Below are positions 8,608 to 15,715 of a stretch of DNA of 40,346 nt, piece by piece; the first letter of the stretch is position 1; each line of letters starts with the position of its first letter. The stretch lies in assembly GCA_002311385.1 (NCBI GenBank), contig DCAE01000051.1:39160-79505 (forward strand). Reading direction: 5' to 3'. This stretch comes from Dehalococcoidia bacterium UBA1141 (GTDB lineage Bacteria; Chloroflexota; Dehalococcoidia; Lucifugimonadales; UBA3495). A model generated the notes under the pieces. It did no database searches. It had not been told where the DNA came from and saw only the letters and a list, made by a program, of their open reading frames with translations. Made by a program: the position numbers and the translations under genes.

Positions 8608-8648
8608 AAAATCCTCCTAAATCCCCCTTTAACAAAGGGGGATTTTTA
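8608..8648. terminator. Hairpin of the CCCCCTTT family acting as a possible folD terminator
   Basis: The arms ATCCCCCTTT (8621-8630) and AAAGGGGGAT (8634-8643) pair around an AAC loop and are followed by a T run, so the structure has the form of an intrinsic terminator on the plus strand. It is also a copy of the dispersed palindrome seen at 3413 and 20839. It lies 79 bases after the folD stop and 42 before queA. Confidence 0.65.
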
Positions 8649-8683
8649 GCTACCGCCTGATTTCTGAAAGTTGATAGTTTTTC

Positions 8684-9799
8684 ATGCGCACCAGTGATTT
8701 CGACTACAACCTTCCTTTAGAGCTAATCGCTCAGACACCCTTGGAACCCAGGGACTCTTCCCGGTTGCTGGTCATGCGCCGGGACTCCGGCCGGTTGGAG
8801 CACCGGGAGTTCGGCGACTTGCTGGAGTATCTGCGTGCTGACGACCTTATGGTGTTCAACCAGAGCCGGGTTTTACCGGCTCGCCTTCACGGTCACAGGG
8901 AAGACACGGGGGGCAAGGTGGAACTCCTGTTGCTCCACCGCGAGTCCCCGGGGGTATGGCGAGCACTGGCCAAACCGGGACGGCGGCTCCGGATGGGCGT
9001 CAGGATTATCTTGGAGCCTCCAAAGGGCGAGAAATCCCCCCTAGCCGCCCTTCCAAAAGGGGGGAATTACGAGGGAGTAATTGCCGAGATTCTGGACTCT
9101 CACCCCGATGGCATCAAAACGATACGGTTCGACTCCGAAGATGAGATTGCCGGGCTGGGCGAGATGCCTCTGCCGCCTTACATCCACCAAGCGATGACCG
9201 ACCTGGAGCGCTACCAGACCGTCTACTCCAAGGACCCAGGCAGTGCTGCAGCTCCCACGGCGGGGCTTCACTTTACCCAGGAATTGCTTGATAAGATCAA
9301 GGGCGTCGGGGTGGAATTAGCCTTCGTGACCCTCCATGTGGGGTTGGACACTTTCCGTCCGGTGCAAGACGAAGACCCAACAAACCATCAGATACACACG
9401 GAGTACTTTCACATCAGCCACGATGCCGCCAAAGCAATCAACAATGCCAAGCAAGAATTTCGGCGGGTGATAGCGGTGGGGACCACGTCGGTGCGGGTGC
9501 TGGAGTACGCCGCCCAAGTTGCGGCTGCTGGAGGTATTAATAGAGGTATGAGTCAAATAGCCCAGTCCAGCGGTCAAGCGGACCTGTTCATCCTGCCAGG
9601 CTACCGGTTCCGGATTGTGGACGCCCTTATCACCAACTTCCACCTGCCTCGTTCCACCCTATTGATGCTGGTTTCAGCCTTTGCCGAAGACGGCCCTTCG
9701 ACAAGCTCAGGCCGAGATATGGTTCTGGCGGCCTACGCAGAGGCTATTCAACAGCAGTACCGGTTTTACAGCTTTGGGGACGGAATGTTGGTTGTGTAA
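8684..9799 (+). CDS. queA: S-adenosylmethionine:tRNA ribosyltransferase-isomerase QueA
   Basis: QueA transfers and rearranges the ribosyl group of SAM onto preQ1-tRNA to make epoxyqueuosine. The 371-residue protein shows the start MRTSDFDYNLPLELIAQTP, SRVLPARLHG, the core AAPTAGLHFT, the loop FVTLHVGLDTFRPV, and the C-terminal YRFYSFGDGMLVV. Two segments are not part of the usual protein. SPLAALPKGG near residue 120 and GPSTSSG near residue 340 coincide with dispersed DNA palindromes inserted in frame. Both fall in loops, and all family motifs remain, so the enzyme is probably active. No tgt gene is adjacent. The start has only a weak ribosome site. Confidence 0.96.
   Translation: MRTSDFDYNLPLELIAQTPLEPRDSSRLLVMRRDSGRLEHREFGDLLEYLRADDLMVFNQSRVLPARLHGHREDTGGKVELLLLHRESPGVWRALAKPGRRLRMGVRIILEPPKGEKSPLAALPKGGNYEGVIAEILDSHPDGIKTIRFDSEDEIAGLGEMPLPPYIHQAMTDLERYQTVYSKDPGSAAAPTAGLHFTQELLDKIKGVGVELAFVTLHVGLDTFRPVQDEDPTNHQIHTEYFHISHDAAKAINNAKQEFRRVIAVGTTSVRVLEYAAQVAAAGGINRGMSQIAQSSGQADLFILPGYRFRIVDALITNFHLPRSTLLMLVSAFAEDGPSTSSGRDMVLAAYAEAIQQQYRFYSFGDGMLVV
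9028..9066. repeat. In-frame copy of the CCCCCTTT-family palindrome inside queA
   Basis: The DNA GAAATCCCCCC followed by CGCCCTTCCAAAAGGGGGG matches the dispersed element with minor changes. It is read through as EKSPLAALPKGG. Standard QueA proteins have a short loop here, so the element appears to have been inserted without breaking the frame. Confidence 0.8.
9691..9716. repeat. In-frame GGCCCTTCGACAAGCTCAGG-type repeat inside queA
   Basis: The stretch CGGCCCTTCGACAAGCTCAG is a well-known dispersed bacterial repeat motif. It is translated as DGPSTSSG between LVSAFAE and RDMVLAAY. In other QueA proteins these two blocks are nearly contiguous, so eight or nine residues appear to be added. Confidence 0.72.
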
Positions 9800-9861
9800 C
9801 GCCTTGCTTTATTTTCCTCGAACCCGATTTAGTGTGTCGGCCAAGGATGACTGATGGGCCT

Positions 9862-9920
9862 TTACAAGGTTGCTTAGAGGTGGGATACTATACGTATGTA
9901 TACGGATACGGAGGTATACG
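9862..9920 (+). promoter_or_regulatory. Promoter and operator-like repeats of the toxin-antitoxin pair
   Basis: TTACAA (9862-9867), an 18-base spacer and TACTAT (9886-9891) form a plausible promoter. Overlapping and following it are repeated TATAC half-sites (ACTATACG, GTATACGG, GGTATACGG) with the palindromic GTATAC core, an arrangement typical of ribbon-helix-helix autoregulation. The last repeat overlaps the GGAGG ribosome site of the antitoxin start. Confidence 0.55.
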
Positions 9921-10202
9921 GTGGCTCTAAGTAAGAGAGTAGAAGTTCTTTTCGACCAAGAAAAGTTCTCTTATCTTGAGGACTTAGCTCGTCGGCAGAA
10001 GACCTCCGTGGGTAATCTCATCCGGGAGGCAGTGACCATGGTTTATATGGACGCTGATGTGAAAAAAAGGCAGGAAGCAGTCCAGTGGTTGACTTCCCAG
10101 GAGTTCGACTTTCCCGACGATTGGGATGCTGTAAAGAAAGAGTTGGAAGAGGAGCGTTACCAGCGTATCGTGAAGTCCGTTGATGAAGACGCTTTAGGAT
10201 GA
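9921..10202 (+). CDS. Ribbon-helix-helix antitoxin (VapB/CopG-like)
   Basis: The 93-residue protein starts VALSKRVEVLFDQEKFSYLEDLARR and continues with KTSVGNLIREAV, the strand-helix-helix pattern of MetJ/Arc/CopG DNA-binding domains. The charged C-terminal part (DDWDAVKKELEEER) would wrap the toxin. I chose GTG 9921 because GGAGG is placed six bases upstream. The stop overlaps the ATG of the PIN-domain toxin by four bases (ATGA), a classic coupled arrangement. It likely represses its own promoter through the TATAC repeats. Confidence 0.82.
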   Translation: MALSKRVEVLFDQEKFSYLEDLARRQKTSVGNLIREAVTMVYMDADVKKRQEAVQWLTSQEFDFPDDWDAVKKELEEERYQRIVKSVDEDALG

Positions 10203-10621
10203 AGCTTCTTGACGCCAACGTTGTAATCTACGCCTTAGGTCGCGACCATCCCTACCGGGAGCCGTGCCGGGCAATCATCAAGCAACTGGAAGAGCGTCCC
10301 CACGATTATGCGGCGGACACCGAAATGCTTCAAGAGATATTGCACGTGTTCTCTTACAGAGCGGATGTAAATAAGGGGGTAGTAGCTGTTGGAAGACTCT
10401 TGGACCTTTTCCCTGATGTTATTCCCATCACCGGAGCGGAAATCGGTACTGCCAGCCGACTGATCGGCCAACCCCCTAGGCTCTCGGTTAGTGACGCCAT
10501 TCATGCAGCAGTGGTAATGGAGCGTGGGCTGGAAGGGATCGTCTCCGCAGACCGGGCCTTTGATCATGTTCCTGGGCTTAGGCGGTTCGACCCCGTGGCG
10601 ATGGTAGCCGAAGGCGGGTGA
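10199..10621 (+). CDS. vapC: PIN-domain ribonuclease toxin (VapC-like)
   Basis: This 140-residue PIN-domain protein has the acidic active-site set: D5 in LLDANVVIY, E46 in EMLQEIL, D99 in LSVSDAIHAA and D118 in IVSADRAFD. PIN toxins cleave tRNA or rRNA when released from the antitoxin. All acidic residues are intact, so it should be functional. Its start overlaps the antitoxin stop by four bases, which supports a toxin-antitoxin operon. The target RNA cannot be told from sequence. Confidence 0.88.
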   Translation: MKLLDANVVIYALGRDHPYREPCRAIIKQLEERPHDYAADTEMLQEILHVFSYRADVNKGVVAVGRLLDLFPDVIPITGAEIGTASRLIGQPPRLSVSDAIHAAVVMERGLEGIVSADRAFDHVPGLRRFDPVAMVAEGG

Positions 10622-10648
10622 ATTGATGATATTAAATCCTGGCGCCCT

Positions 10649-11443
10649 TTAGCCCACGACCACAGTTGCTTCTCCAAGACCCTCTATGCTCACCACGGCG
10701 GTGTCGCCAGGGTTCAGGAACTTGGTGCTGACGATGCTGCCGGTCATGACTATGTTTCCGGTAGACAGGCTCTTGCCTCTTGCAGCCAGGGTGTTGGCCA
10801 GCCAGGCTAGGGCATCCAATGGGTGCCCCAAGACGTCGCCGCCCTTGCCTTCTCCCGCTGGCTGACCGTTGATGGTCATCGATCCTGTGGCATTTACCAA
10901 ATCCAAGCCTTGCCAGTCGATCACCTGGGCTCCCAGCACCACGCCAGCGTTCCAGACCATGTCGGCGACCACTCCCAAGAAGAAGAGATTGGAGTAGTCG
11001 GCACCCCGGTCATCCACCAATTCGAAAGACGGCATCAGGGCCCCCACAGCCTCGGAGGCGCTGGCCCGGTTGTAGGGCGCTCCGCTGGCCGGCAAATCGC
11101 TTTTGAGCAGCACCGCCACTTCGCATTCCGCGCCAAGATGACCGAAATCTTCGCCCTTGACGTTGGCGGGCGACTGATGGATGTTTTTGGCGAGAACGAC
11201 TCCGGCGCAGGGCTCACCAAATCCGACCATCTTCTGCATCACCGGGGTGGTCAAAGCGATTTTATATCCCGCGATTGGGCCGCGCTCGGCTGTTAGTAGC
11301 TCTTGGAACGCCTCTTGCATGGCGTAGGCTTCGTCGATGGTTTTCGGCGCAATCTCTTCGGGCAATGGCTGATAGGGCCTGCGCGCCCGGTGGGCTTCGT
11401 GCAGGAAACGGGCTACTTGCTGATTCTTAATCTCGCTGGTCAT
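10649..11443 (-). CDS. 2-keto-4-pentenoate hydratase / FAH-family enzyme
   Basis: The 264-residue protein matches the MhpD/DmpE hydratase branch of the fumarylacetoacetate hydrolase superfamily. It has the N-terminal R-PYQPLPEE segment, GYKIALTTPVMQKMVG, the acidic metal region LGAECEVAVLL, and a C-terminal GDTAVVSIEGLG. Family members hydrate 2-hydroxypenta-2,4-dienoate in aromatic meta-cleavage or catalyse related decarboxylations with magnesium. No other meta-cleavage gene is adjacent, so the substrate is open. The ATG follows GGAGAATCA. A VOC protein, possibly a dioxygenase-like fold, lies 41 bases upstream on the same strand. Confidence 0.87.
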   Translation of the reverse strand: MTSEIKNQQVARFLHEAHRARRPYQPLPEEIAPKTIDEAYAMQEAFQELLTAERGPIAGYKIALTTPVMQKMVGFGEPCAGVVLAKNIHQSPANVKGEDFGHLGAECEVAVLLKSDLPASGAPYNRASASEAVGALMPSFELVDDRGADYSNLFFLGVVADMVWNAGVVLGAQVIDWQGLDLVNATGSMTINGQPAGEGKGGDVLGHPLDALAWLANTLAARGKSLSTGNIVMTGSIVSTKFLNPGDTAVVSIEGLGEATVVVG

Positions 11444-11483
11444 TGATTCTCCAGTGGATTCTTAACCTTTGGCGTTTTGGCCG

Positions 11484-11840
11484 TCACGGTAGCTGCAATA
11501 GCTGGAGGATGTTTCCGTCGGGATCTTTCAAGGTGGCTATCCAACCGCCCCAGTGTTCCTGCTCCGGTGGTCGGATGAATTCGACTCCCATAGATTCGAG
11601 CCGTTGGTGCTCTGTAAAAATGTCGTCCACTCCCAAATGGGGCATGAACCGGAATGAATCTTGGGACGGGCCTTTCACCTGGTCGTGGACGCCAATGTTG
11701 AAACGAATCTCTCCCAGTTCAAAGGCGATGAAATCGTCGTGGCGGGAATGCAATGGCAATCTTAGGATGTCGTTGTAGAAATGGAACATGGGGTCCAGGT
11801 GCTCGGTCCAGATGGTAACGCCTATGACCCCGGTAATCAT
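11484..11840 (-). CDS. VOC-family protein (glyoxalase/dioxygenase fold)
   Basis: This 118-residue single VOC module contains the repeated beta-alpha-beta-beta-beta pattern: TIWTEHLDPMFHFYNDIL at the N-terminus, a histidine in FMPHLGVDDI, and the C-terminal LKDPDGNILQLLQL. Terminal DPDGNxLxL with a preceding acid is typical of glyoxalase I, dioxygenase and resistance-protein families. No specific function is assignable. It is upstream of the hydratase and downstream of the Fur regulator on the minus strand. Confidence 0.8.
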   Translation of the reverse strand: MITGVIGVTIWTEHLDPMFHFYNDILRLPLHSRHDDFIAFELGEIRFNIGVHDQVKGPSQDSFRFMPHLGVDDIFTEHQRLESMGVEFIRPPEQEHWGGWIATLKDPDGNILQLLQLP

Positions 11841-11969
11841 GGCTCGCAGCCTCTCCGCTCTTGGAATCTGGTATTGATTCGGCTGGTGATTGCGTTGGCC
11901 GTATTACTACAAACCCCCCTGCGTCCCTGTTGAGGGATGAGGGGGGTCATACATTGCATTAATCTGGTT

Positions 11970-12422
11970 TTAGGCTGGCGACAGTTCTTGTTGGCGCTTT
12001 TCGGCGGCGCAATTGGGGCACCAGCCGTAAAAGTCCACTCGCTGCCAGGCAATCTGGAAGTCCGACTCGTTGACGATGCGGTTCTTCAAACGGACCACCG
12101 CTTCCTGACCGGCGTCGGCATCCATAACGTTTTCGCAGCCGATACACACCAGGTTTACGTGAGGGTCCATGTTGGGCTCGTAGCGAGACATTCGCTCGAA
12201 GGGCAGTTCTTGAATCAGGCCGTTGCGTTCCAAGACTCCCAACGTAGAATAGATGGTCGCTAGAGTCATGGACGGGAAGTTGTTCCGGACCCGCTCGTAA
12301 ATCTGCTGGACCGTGGGATGGTCCGTAGAGTTCAGTACTGCCTCAGCGATGGCCAACCGTTGCGGGGTGACACGGACGGTCCGCGCTCGCAAGCGATCTA
12401 CAAGCTCTTGCTGGGTCAACAT
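11970..12422 (-). CDS. Fur-family transcriptional regulator
   Basis: The 150-residue protein has an N-terminal winged helix (RVTPQRLAIAEAVLN, TLATIYSTLGVLERNGLI) and a C-terminal metal domain with HPHV-like DPHVNLVCIGC (H88, C93, C96) and GWCPNC (C135, C138). The two CxxC pairs form the structural zinc site. The presence of both resembles PerR or Zur types, but the regulatory metal cannot be fixed. It acts as a DNA-binding dimer in the cytoplasm. The ATG follows GGAGATTCT, and a good promoter lies about 95 bases upstream. Confidence 0.92.
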   Translation of the reverse strand: MLTQQELVDRLRARTVRVTPQRLAIAEAVLNSTDHPTVQQIYERVRNNFPSMTLATIYSTLGVLERNGLIQELPFERMSRYEPNMDPHVNLVCIGCENVMDADAGQEAVVRLKNRIVNESDFQIAWQRVDFYGWCPNCAAEKRQQELSPA

Positions 12423-12514
12423 AGAATCTCCAGTTTTGCGGACGAAATCGCTGGAATATTGCCCCGCGATGGAACAAGGCGATTTTCGCCAATGATTAAC
12501 CTGAATCGGTCATT

Positions 12515-12543
12515 ACTATAACCGGAATCGGGCAGTGTGGCAA
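12515..12543 (-). promoter_or_regulatory. Promoter of the Fur-family gene
   Basis: On the minus strand TTGCCA (12543-12538), a 17-base spacer and TATAGT (12520-12515) give a near-consensus sigma-70 promoter about 95 bases before the Fur start. AT-rich sequence in the leader (TTAATCATTGG) could host a Fur box, but I see no clear 19-base palindrome. Confidence 0.55.
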
Positions 12544-12693
12544 GTCTGGCAGCGCCCGGTCTGGTCATTAACTTAGCACCTAGAGTTGAGGGTCAGCCGT
12601 GTGAAATAAGCATGAGTCGCTTCGATAGCCGCGGTTCATGAAAACTCGCTCTGGCTATGTCCGGACTTTAGGGGTCGCCGGTAACCGGACTAC

Positions 12694-12723
12694 TTGTAAA
12701 TGCAAACACGGGTGGGATATTCT
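12694..12723 (+). promoter_or_regulatory. Promoter of tRNA-Ser
   Basis: TTGTAA (12694-12699), an 18-base spacer and TATTCT (12718-12723) place a transcription start a few bases before the tRNA acceptor stem. Confidence 0.5.
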
Positions 12724-12733
12724 TGACAGGCGC

Positions 12734-12822
12734 GGAGAGATGGCTGAGCGGACGAAAGCGCCGGTCTCGAAAACCGGTATACCTTCTGGGTATCGTGGGT
12801 TCGAATCCCACTCTCTCCGCCA
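12734..12822 (+). tRNA. tRNA-Ser(CGA), CCA encoded
   Basis: The 7-bp acceptor stem pairs GGAGAGA (12734-12740) with TCTCTCC (12812-12818). The anticodon stem CCGGT/ACCGG encloses the loop CTCGAAA with anticodon CGA at 12768-12770. The T arm has GGGTTCGAATCCC. A long variable arm (TACCTTCTGGGTA) marks a class II serine tRNA. Discriminator G and an encoded CCA (12820-12822) follow. It decodes UCG. Confidence 0.96.
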
Positions 12823-13028
12823 GATTAGGCACATAACCGGGGCTCTTTGCTTAACCCGAGCACCTCGTTGCCAAAAATAAGCCGTGTTCGCTCTGTCCGT
12901 TTCCACTTAATCCGCCTTCCTGTTGTCTCCCATTAATCTCCTGTAGAGTCTTACGTAGGCTAAACGTCAACGTGTGGACATGGAAAACCTGGTTGGCATC
13001 TGCCAGAGCATACACAGTCAAGAAAAAC

Positions 13029-13256
13029 TTAGGGTGAAATTTCGGGAGTTGAATCCGAGGTAGCCTTCCCTTTGGTGATTACTGTGAAGTACTTATTTTC
13101 GTTGTACTCATAGAAGGTAATGCGGTCTAAATCATAGCCGTGGCCTTCTGCCGTATTCAAATGCGTCTGGAGTTCCTCGTCGTAAAGTTCGTGGGGTTGC
13201 CAGACTAGAGTACGCTCGTGATATATATTGACTGCTCCTGAACCAAAGATAATCAA
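13029..13256 (-). CDS. Small hypothetical protein
   Basis: This 75-residue frame contains the plausible globular segment YDLDRITFYEYNENKYFTVITKGK but I recognise no family. The start would be TTG at 13256, with AGGGGG four bases upstream, which is workable but unusual. Amino acid composition looks coding (mixed hydrophobic and charged residues, no low complexity). There is no signal peptide. It is convergent with nothing and lies alone between tRNA-Ser and the small secreted-protein gene, whose promoter overlaps its upstream side. Confidence 0.45.
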   Translation of the reverse strand: MIIFGSGAVNIYHERTLVWQPHELYDEELQTHLNTAEGHGYDLDRITFYEYNENKYFTVITKGKATSDSTPEISP

Positions 13257-13315
13257 ATTCCCCCTGCGAACTTTTGAGCTAGAACTATATTCTGTGCAAC
13301 CTTCAGGCAGGTGGG

Positions 13316-13321
13316 TATAAT
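13316..13321 (+). promoter_or_regulatory. Putative -10 element for the small secreted-protein gene
   Basis: A perfect TATAAT in the context GTGGGTATAATG lies 36 bases before the ATG at 13358. No clear -35 box is seen. Confidence 0.45.
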
Positions 13322-13357
13322 GATTCCAACTTTGATTCTATCTGACTTGGAGGCAAG

Positions 13358-13556
13358 ATGGAAAAGAGACTATCGGTAATAGTCTTTTTTGGTAGTGGCA
13401 CTCGCGGCCCTGTGGGTGACTCCTGCATTTGCAGCCAAAGGCGTGATAACGGAAGTTAACCCGTCCGGCATAGGAGTTGCCAATAACGCCGCGGGAGATA
13501 ATTCCAGTGATATCAAGAACGACCACTCTGGAAATAATGGCGCGGCAGACGGCTAA
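13358..13556 (+). pseudogene. Small secreted protein with a one-base frameshift in a T6 tract
   Basis: A GGAGG ribosome site precedes ATG 13358. The first nine codons give MEKRLSVIV. After the T6 run at 13385-13390 the original frame loses sense and stops, but reading with one T fewer gives VFLVVALAALWVTPAFA, a textbook signal peptide cleaved after AFA. A short mature part follows: AKGVITEVNPSGIGVANNAA and then a Asn/Asp/Gly-rich tail ending at TAA 13554-13556. The restored product has 65 residues. Start, signal peptide, stop and a downstream terminator all fit a genuine gene. The extra T may be an assembly error, a recent mutation or phase-variable slippage. I do not recognise the mature part. 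Confidence 0.7.
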
Positions 13557-13924
13557 ATAAAGGATTCATTCGGAGAGGACTTTGGACAATCTGGAACTGC
13601 AGGTGGCGCTGACTAAGCACGATTAACTGCTTGAGGATATCAAGGGACTGGATGTATCCGGTCCCTTTTTCATTTAAGAATCAACCCCATTGGCCGCTTT
13701 CCCGAAGGTCACGTCCCGCCTACATACCCTCAAGCTTGGTCAGTTTAATCCGCGAGTAGCCCTGTTTTCGTTTTTTATTGTCATCAAAAGCCTTTAGTGC
13801 CTGAGTCTTCGTTCTCCCACGCTACCCTGAAGTCTGAATAATCTGCGAAGAGTAACCCCGCGATGCGCCGCATCTTGATCCGTGACTTGCGGGATTTACG
13901 TGATATACGGGTTAACATAGAAAC
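13557..13924. other. Gene-free stretch with a terminator
   Basis: About 370 bases follow the small secreted-protein gene. They hold a terminator at 13643-13670 and a 13-residue TTG-initiated frame with a GGAGAGG site around 13580 that is too short to call. The rest up to the MFS gene shows no repeat, RNA gene or clear promoter. Confidence 0.5.
13643..13670 (+). terminator. Rho-independent terminator
   Basis: AAGGGAC-T-GGAT pairs with ATCC-G-GTCCCTT around a GT loop and runs into TTTTT. It lies about 90 bases downstream of the frameshifted secreted-protein gene and closes its transcript. Confidence 0.8.
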
Positions 13925-15271
13925 TTGCTACTAGCCAGCAGACTCAAAAACGTCCTGTCCTTTTACTACGGATGGGTGGTTGTCGGCGCTTCAGGGACGG
14001 TGGTATTTGGCCGGATGGCGCCGAATATCACCACGCTGACGATTTTCATATACCCCATGTCCGAAGAACTGGGGTGGAACCGTACCGTGATTTCCGGGGC
14101 GGTCAGCGCAGGAGCGTTAGCCGCTCTCGTCCTCTCCCCGGCCATAGGCTGGGCCATCGACCGTTATGGAACCCGCCCGGTGATGGTGGTCAGCATGGTG
14201 GTTTTGGGAGTCTCGATGACTTCCCTGGCTTGGGCCACCGAACCGTTAACGTTCTACCTGGCTTATGGCACGGCCAGAGTGGTCTTTCACACTTCAGCGC
14301 CCATCGGCGCAAGCACTGTGGTGTCGCGCTGGTTCATCAAGAAGCGAGGCCGGGCCATCGGAATTATCTTTCTTTTCGGAGCCATTGGCGGACTGGTCTT
14401 CACCATGCAGGCGGCTCTGATAATCGATCATTTTGGCACCAAGATCGCATGGTCCACTCTGGGCTTGTTGGTCCTCGGAGTCTCGGTGCTACCGTCGCTG
14501 CTCTTGGTGGCCGAACGTCCGGAAGATATCGGCCTTCTGCCAGATGGGATTAAGCCAGATGAAATTAAGCCTGACGGGATTAAGCCTGGTGGGCAGCCTT
14601 TGCGCGTCGCCAACCCGGCACCCCCCGCGCCGACGCTAGCTCCGAACTACATAGTCGCTGACGATTCTTGGTCGTTACGGGATGCCATGGGCACCAAGGC
14701 CTTCTGGGTCTTGTTTTTCATGGGTATGGCCATGTTCTGTGTGAACACGGGCACCAACGTTCACATCGGGGCATATTACAGGGACCAAGGACTGACCCTG
14801 ACCTTGGCCGCTGTGGCCATCAGTTTCAGCTGGTTCGTGTCCGCCTTTGGCAGTGTCGTGTGGGGCTGGGTCTTAGAAAAGATAGACGCCCGTTACGCCT
14901 ACTCCTTGGTGCTCTTTATTCTGGGAATCAGCACGCTCTATCTGCTGACAGTGGACGGCGTATCCGGGGCATTCGTTGCTGCGGCCCTCATCGGTTCGGT
15001 CTCTGCAGGCTCCCAAGTCATCCCGACCATCATGTACGCCGATTACTTTGGACGGAATTCCCTTGGCAAGATTAGGGGCATCAGCGAAACCGGAGTGCTG
15101 ATTGGGCAGTCCGCCGGGCCCCTGTTTGCTGGCCTAGTGTTCGACCTCAATGGCAGCTACTCCTTTGTTTTCCTGCTGTTCGGCGGTATTGCCATCACTT
15201 GCGCGTTGATTGTATTGACAGCAACGCGGCCCGTACTAAGACATCCCCTTGTGCTAAATCATCCGAGATAA
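13925..15271 (+). CDS. Major facilitator superfamily transporter
   Basis: The 448-residue protein shows 12 probable membrane segments in two halves. It has YYGWVVVGASGTVVFG at the first helix, IDRYGTRPVMVVS at the loop 2-3 signature, and a central loop near residues 200-240. The pattern resembles the oxalate/formate or monocarboxylate branch of MFS, which exports or exchanges organic acids; the substrate is not assignable. The central loop carries a 15-bp tandem repeat encoding PDGIK-PDEIK-PDGIK. The first possible start is TTG at 13925, just after an in-frame TAA at 13913; there is no ATG or good ribosome site, so the start is weakly supported. Confidence 0.9.
   Translation: MLLASRLKNVLSFYYGWVVVGASGTVVFGRMAPNITTLTIFIYPMSEELGWNRTVISGAVSAGALAALVLSPAIGWAIDRYGTRPVMVVSMVVLGVSMTSLAWATEPLTFYLAYGTARVVFHTSAPIGASTVVSRWFIKKRGRAIGIIFLFGAIGGLVFTMQAALIIDHFGTKIAWSTLGLLVLGVSVLPSLLLVAERPEDIGLLPDGIKPDEIKPDGIKPGGQPLRVANPAPPAPTLAPNYIVADDSWSLRDAMGTKAFWVLFFMGMAMFCVNTGTNVHIGAYYRDQGLTLTLAAVAISFSWFVSAFGSVVWGWVLEKIDARYAYSLVLFILGISTLYLLTVDGVSGAFVAAALIGSVSAGSQVIPTIMYADYFGRNSLGKIRGISETGVLIGQSAGPLFAGLVFDLNGSYSFVFLLFGGIAITCALIVLTATRPVLRHPLVLNHPR
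14540..14584. repeat. Three 15-bp tandem units in the MFS gene
   Basis: The units CCAGATGGGATTAAG, CCAGATGAAATTAAG and CCTGACGGGATTAAG follow each other exactly. They keep frame and encode a pentapeptide repeat in the predicted cytoplasmic loop between helices 6 and 7, with a partial fourth unit after them. Confidence 0.9.
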
Positions 15272-15292
15272 CGCCACTGAGCCTTAGCCTGC

Positions 15293-15320
15293 GAACTCCG
15301 GGCTAAGAACTCCGGGCTAA
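15293..15320. repeat. Two 14-bp tandem units at the msrB 3' end
   Basis: GAACTCCGGGCTAA occurs twice in direct tandem and a degenerate third unit (GAATTTCCGG) follows. The msrB stop codon lies at the junction of the second and third units. Confidence 0.85.
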
Positions 15321-15691
15321 GAATTTCCGGCCACAAACTTCATAGAGATGGAGTTTATGCAGTGGCGGGCGTTGGTTGGGGTAAAGCGCTCACCCATGAA
15401 GACGTGGCCCAAGTGGCCACCGCAGTTGACGCACTCCACCTCTATCCGCATACCGTCGGGGTCGGGAAGATGCTTCACGGCTCCGGGTATTTCCTTGTCG
15501 AAGGCTGGCCAGCCACAGTGCGCGTCGAACTTATCGTCGGAGCGATATAGCTGGGCGTCACACTTGCGGCAGAGATAGACTCCAGCCTCGTAAAAGTCGT
15601 CGTATTCTCCCGTGAAGGGCCGTTCCGTCCCCTTTCTTTCAATCACGTGACTTTCCTCCGCCGTAAGCGGGTTGTATTTGGTTTCTGCCAT
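15317..15691 (-). CDS. msrB: Peptide-methionine (R)-S-oxide reductase MsrB
   Basis: MsrB repairs R-methionine sulfoxide with thioredoxin. The 124-residue protein has both zinc CxxC pairs (CRKC, residues 41-44; CVNC, 87-90), HCGWPAF (C59), GGHLGHVF and the catalytic cysteine C111 in RHCINS. Length and motif order are normal for a single-domain MsrB, with an ordinary cysteine and no selenocysteine. The start ATG follows GAGGAAAAAGC. The first 17 codons plus leader are duplicated at 17017-17089. The stop codon lies inside a small tandem repeat. Confidence 0.97.
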   Translation of the reverse strand: MAETKYNPLTAEESHVIERKGTERPFTGEYDDFYEAGVYLCRKCDAQLYRSDDKFDAHCGWPAFDKEIPGAVKHLPDPDGMRIEVECVNCGGHLGHVFMGERFTPTNARHCINSISMKFVAGNS

Positions 15692-15715
15692 GCTTTTTCC
15701 TCACTTTTCGTTATG
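15642..15715. repeat. Original copy of the duplicated msrB 5' segment
   Basis: This 74-base stretch holds the msrB leader, its ribosome site GAGGAAAAAGC and codons 1-17. It recurs with one deletion and one substitution at 17017-17089 in the same orientation. Confidence 0.9.

Larger units (their letters stand above)
12423..12733. other. Gene-free stretch between Fur gene and tRNA-Ser
   Basis: About 310 bases hold the Fur promoter reading left and the tRNA promoter reading right. Open frames here are short and lack ribosome sites. I see no repeat or other gene. Confidence 0.6.

Noticed and set aside
12638..12880. An 80-residue plus-strand frame across the tRNA-Ser
   Set aside because: It reads through a clear tRNA gene and has no ribosome site.
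13580..13622. A 13-residue TTG-initiated frame with GGAGAGG upstream
   Set aside because: Too short to support as a gene, with no homology signal.
15346..15691. msrB as a selenoprotein (some MsrB proteins use Sec)
   Set aside because: The catalytic position is an ordinary cysteine (RHCINS) and no in-frame TGA exists.
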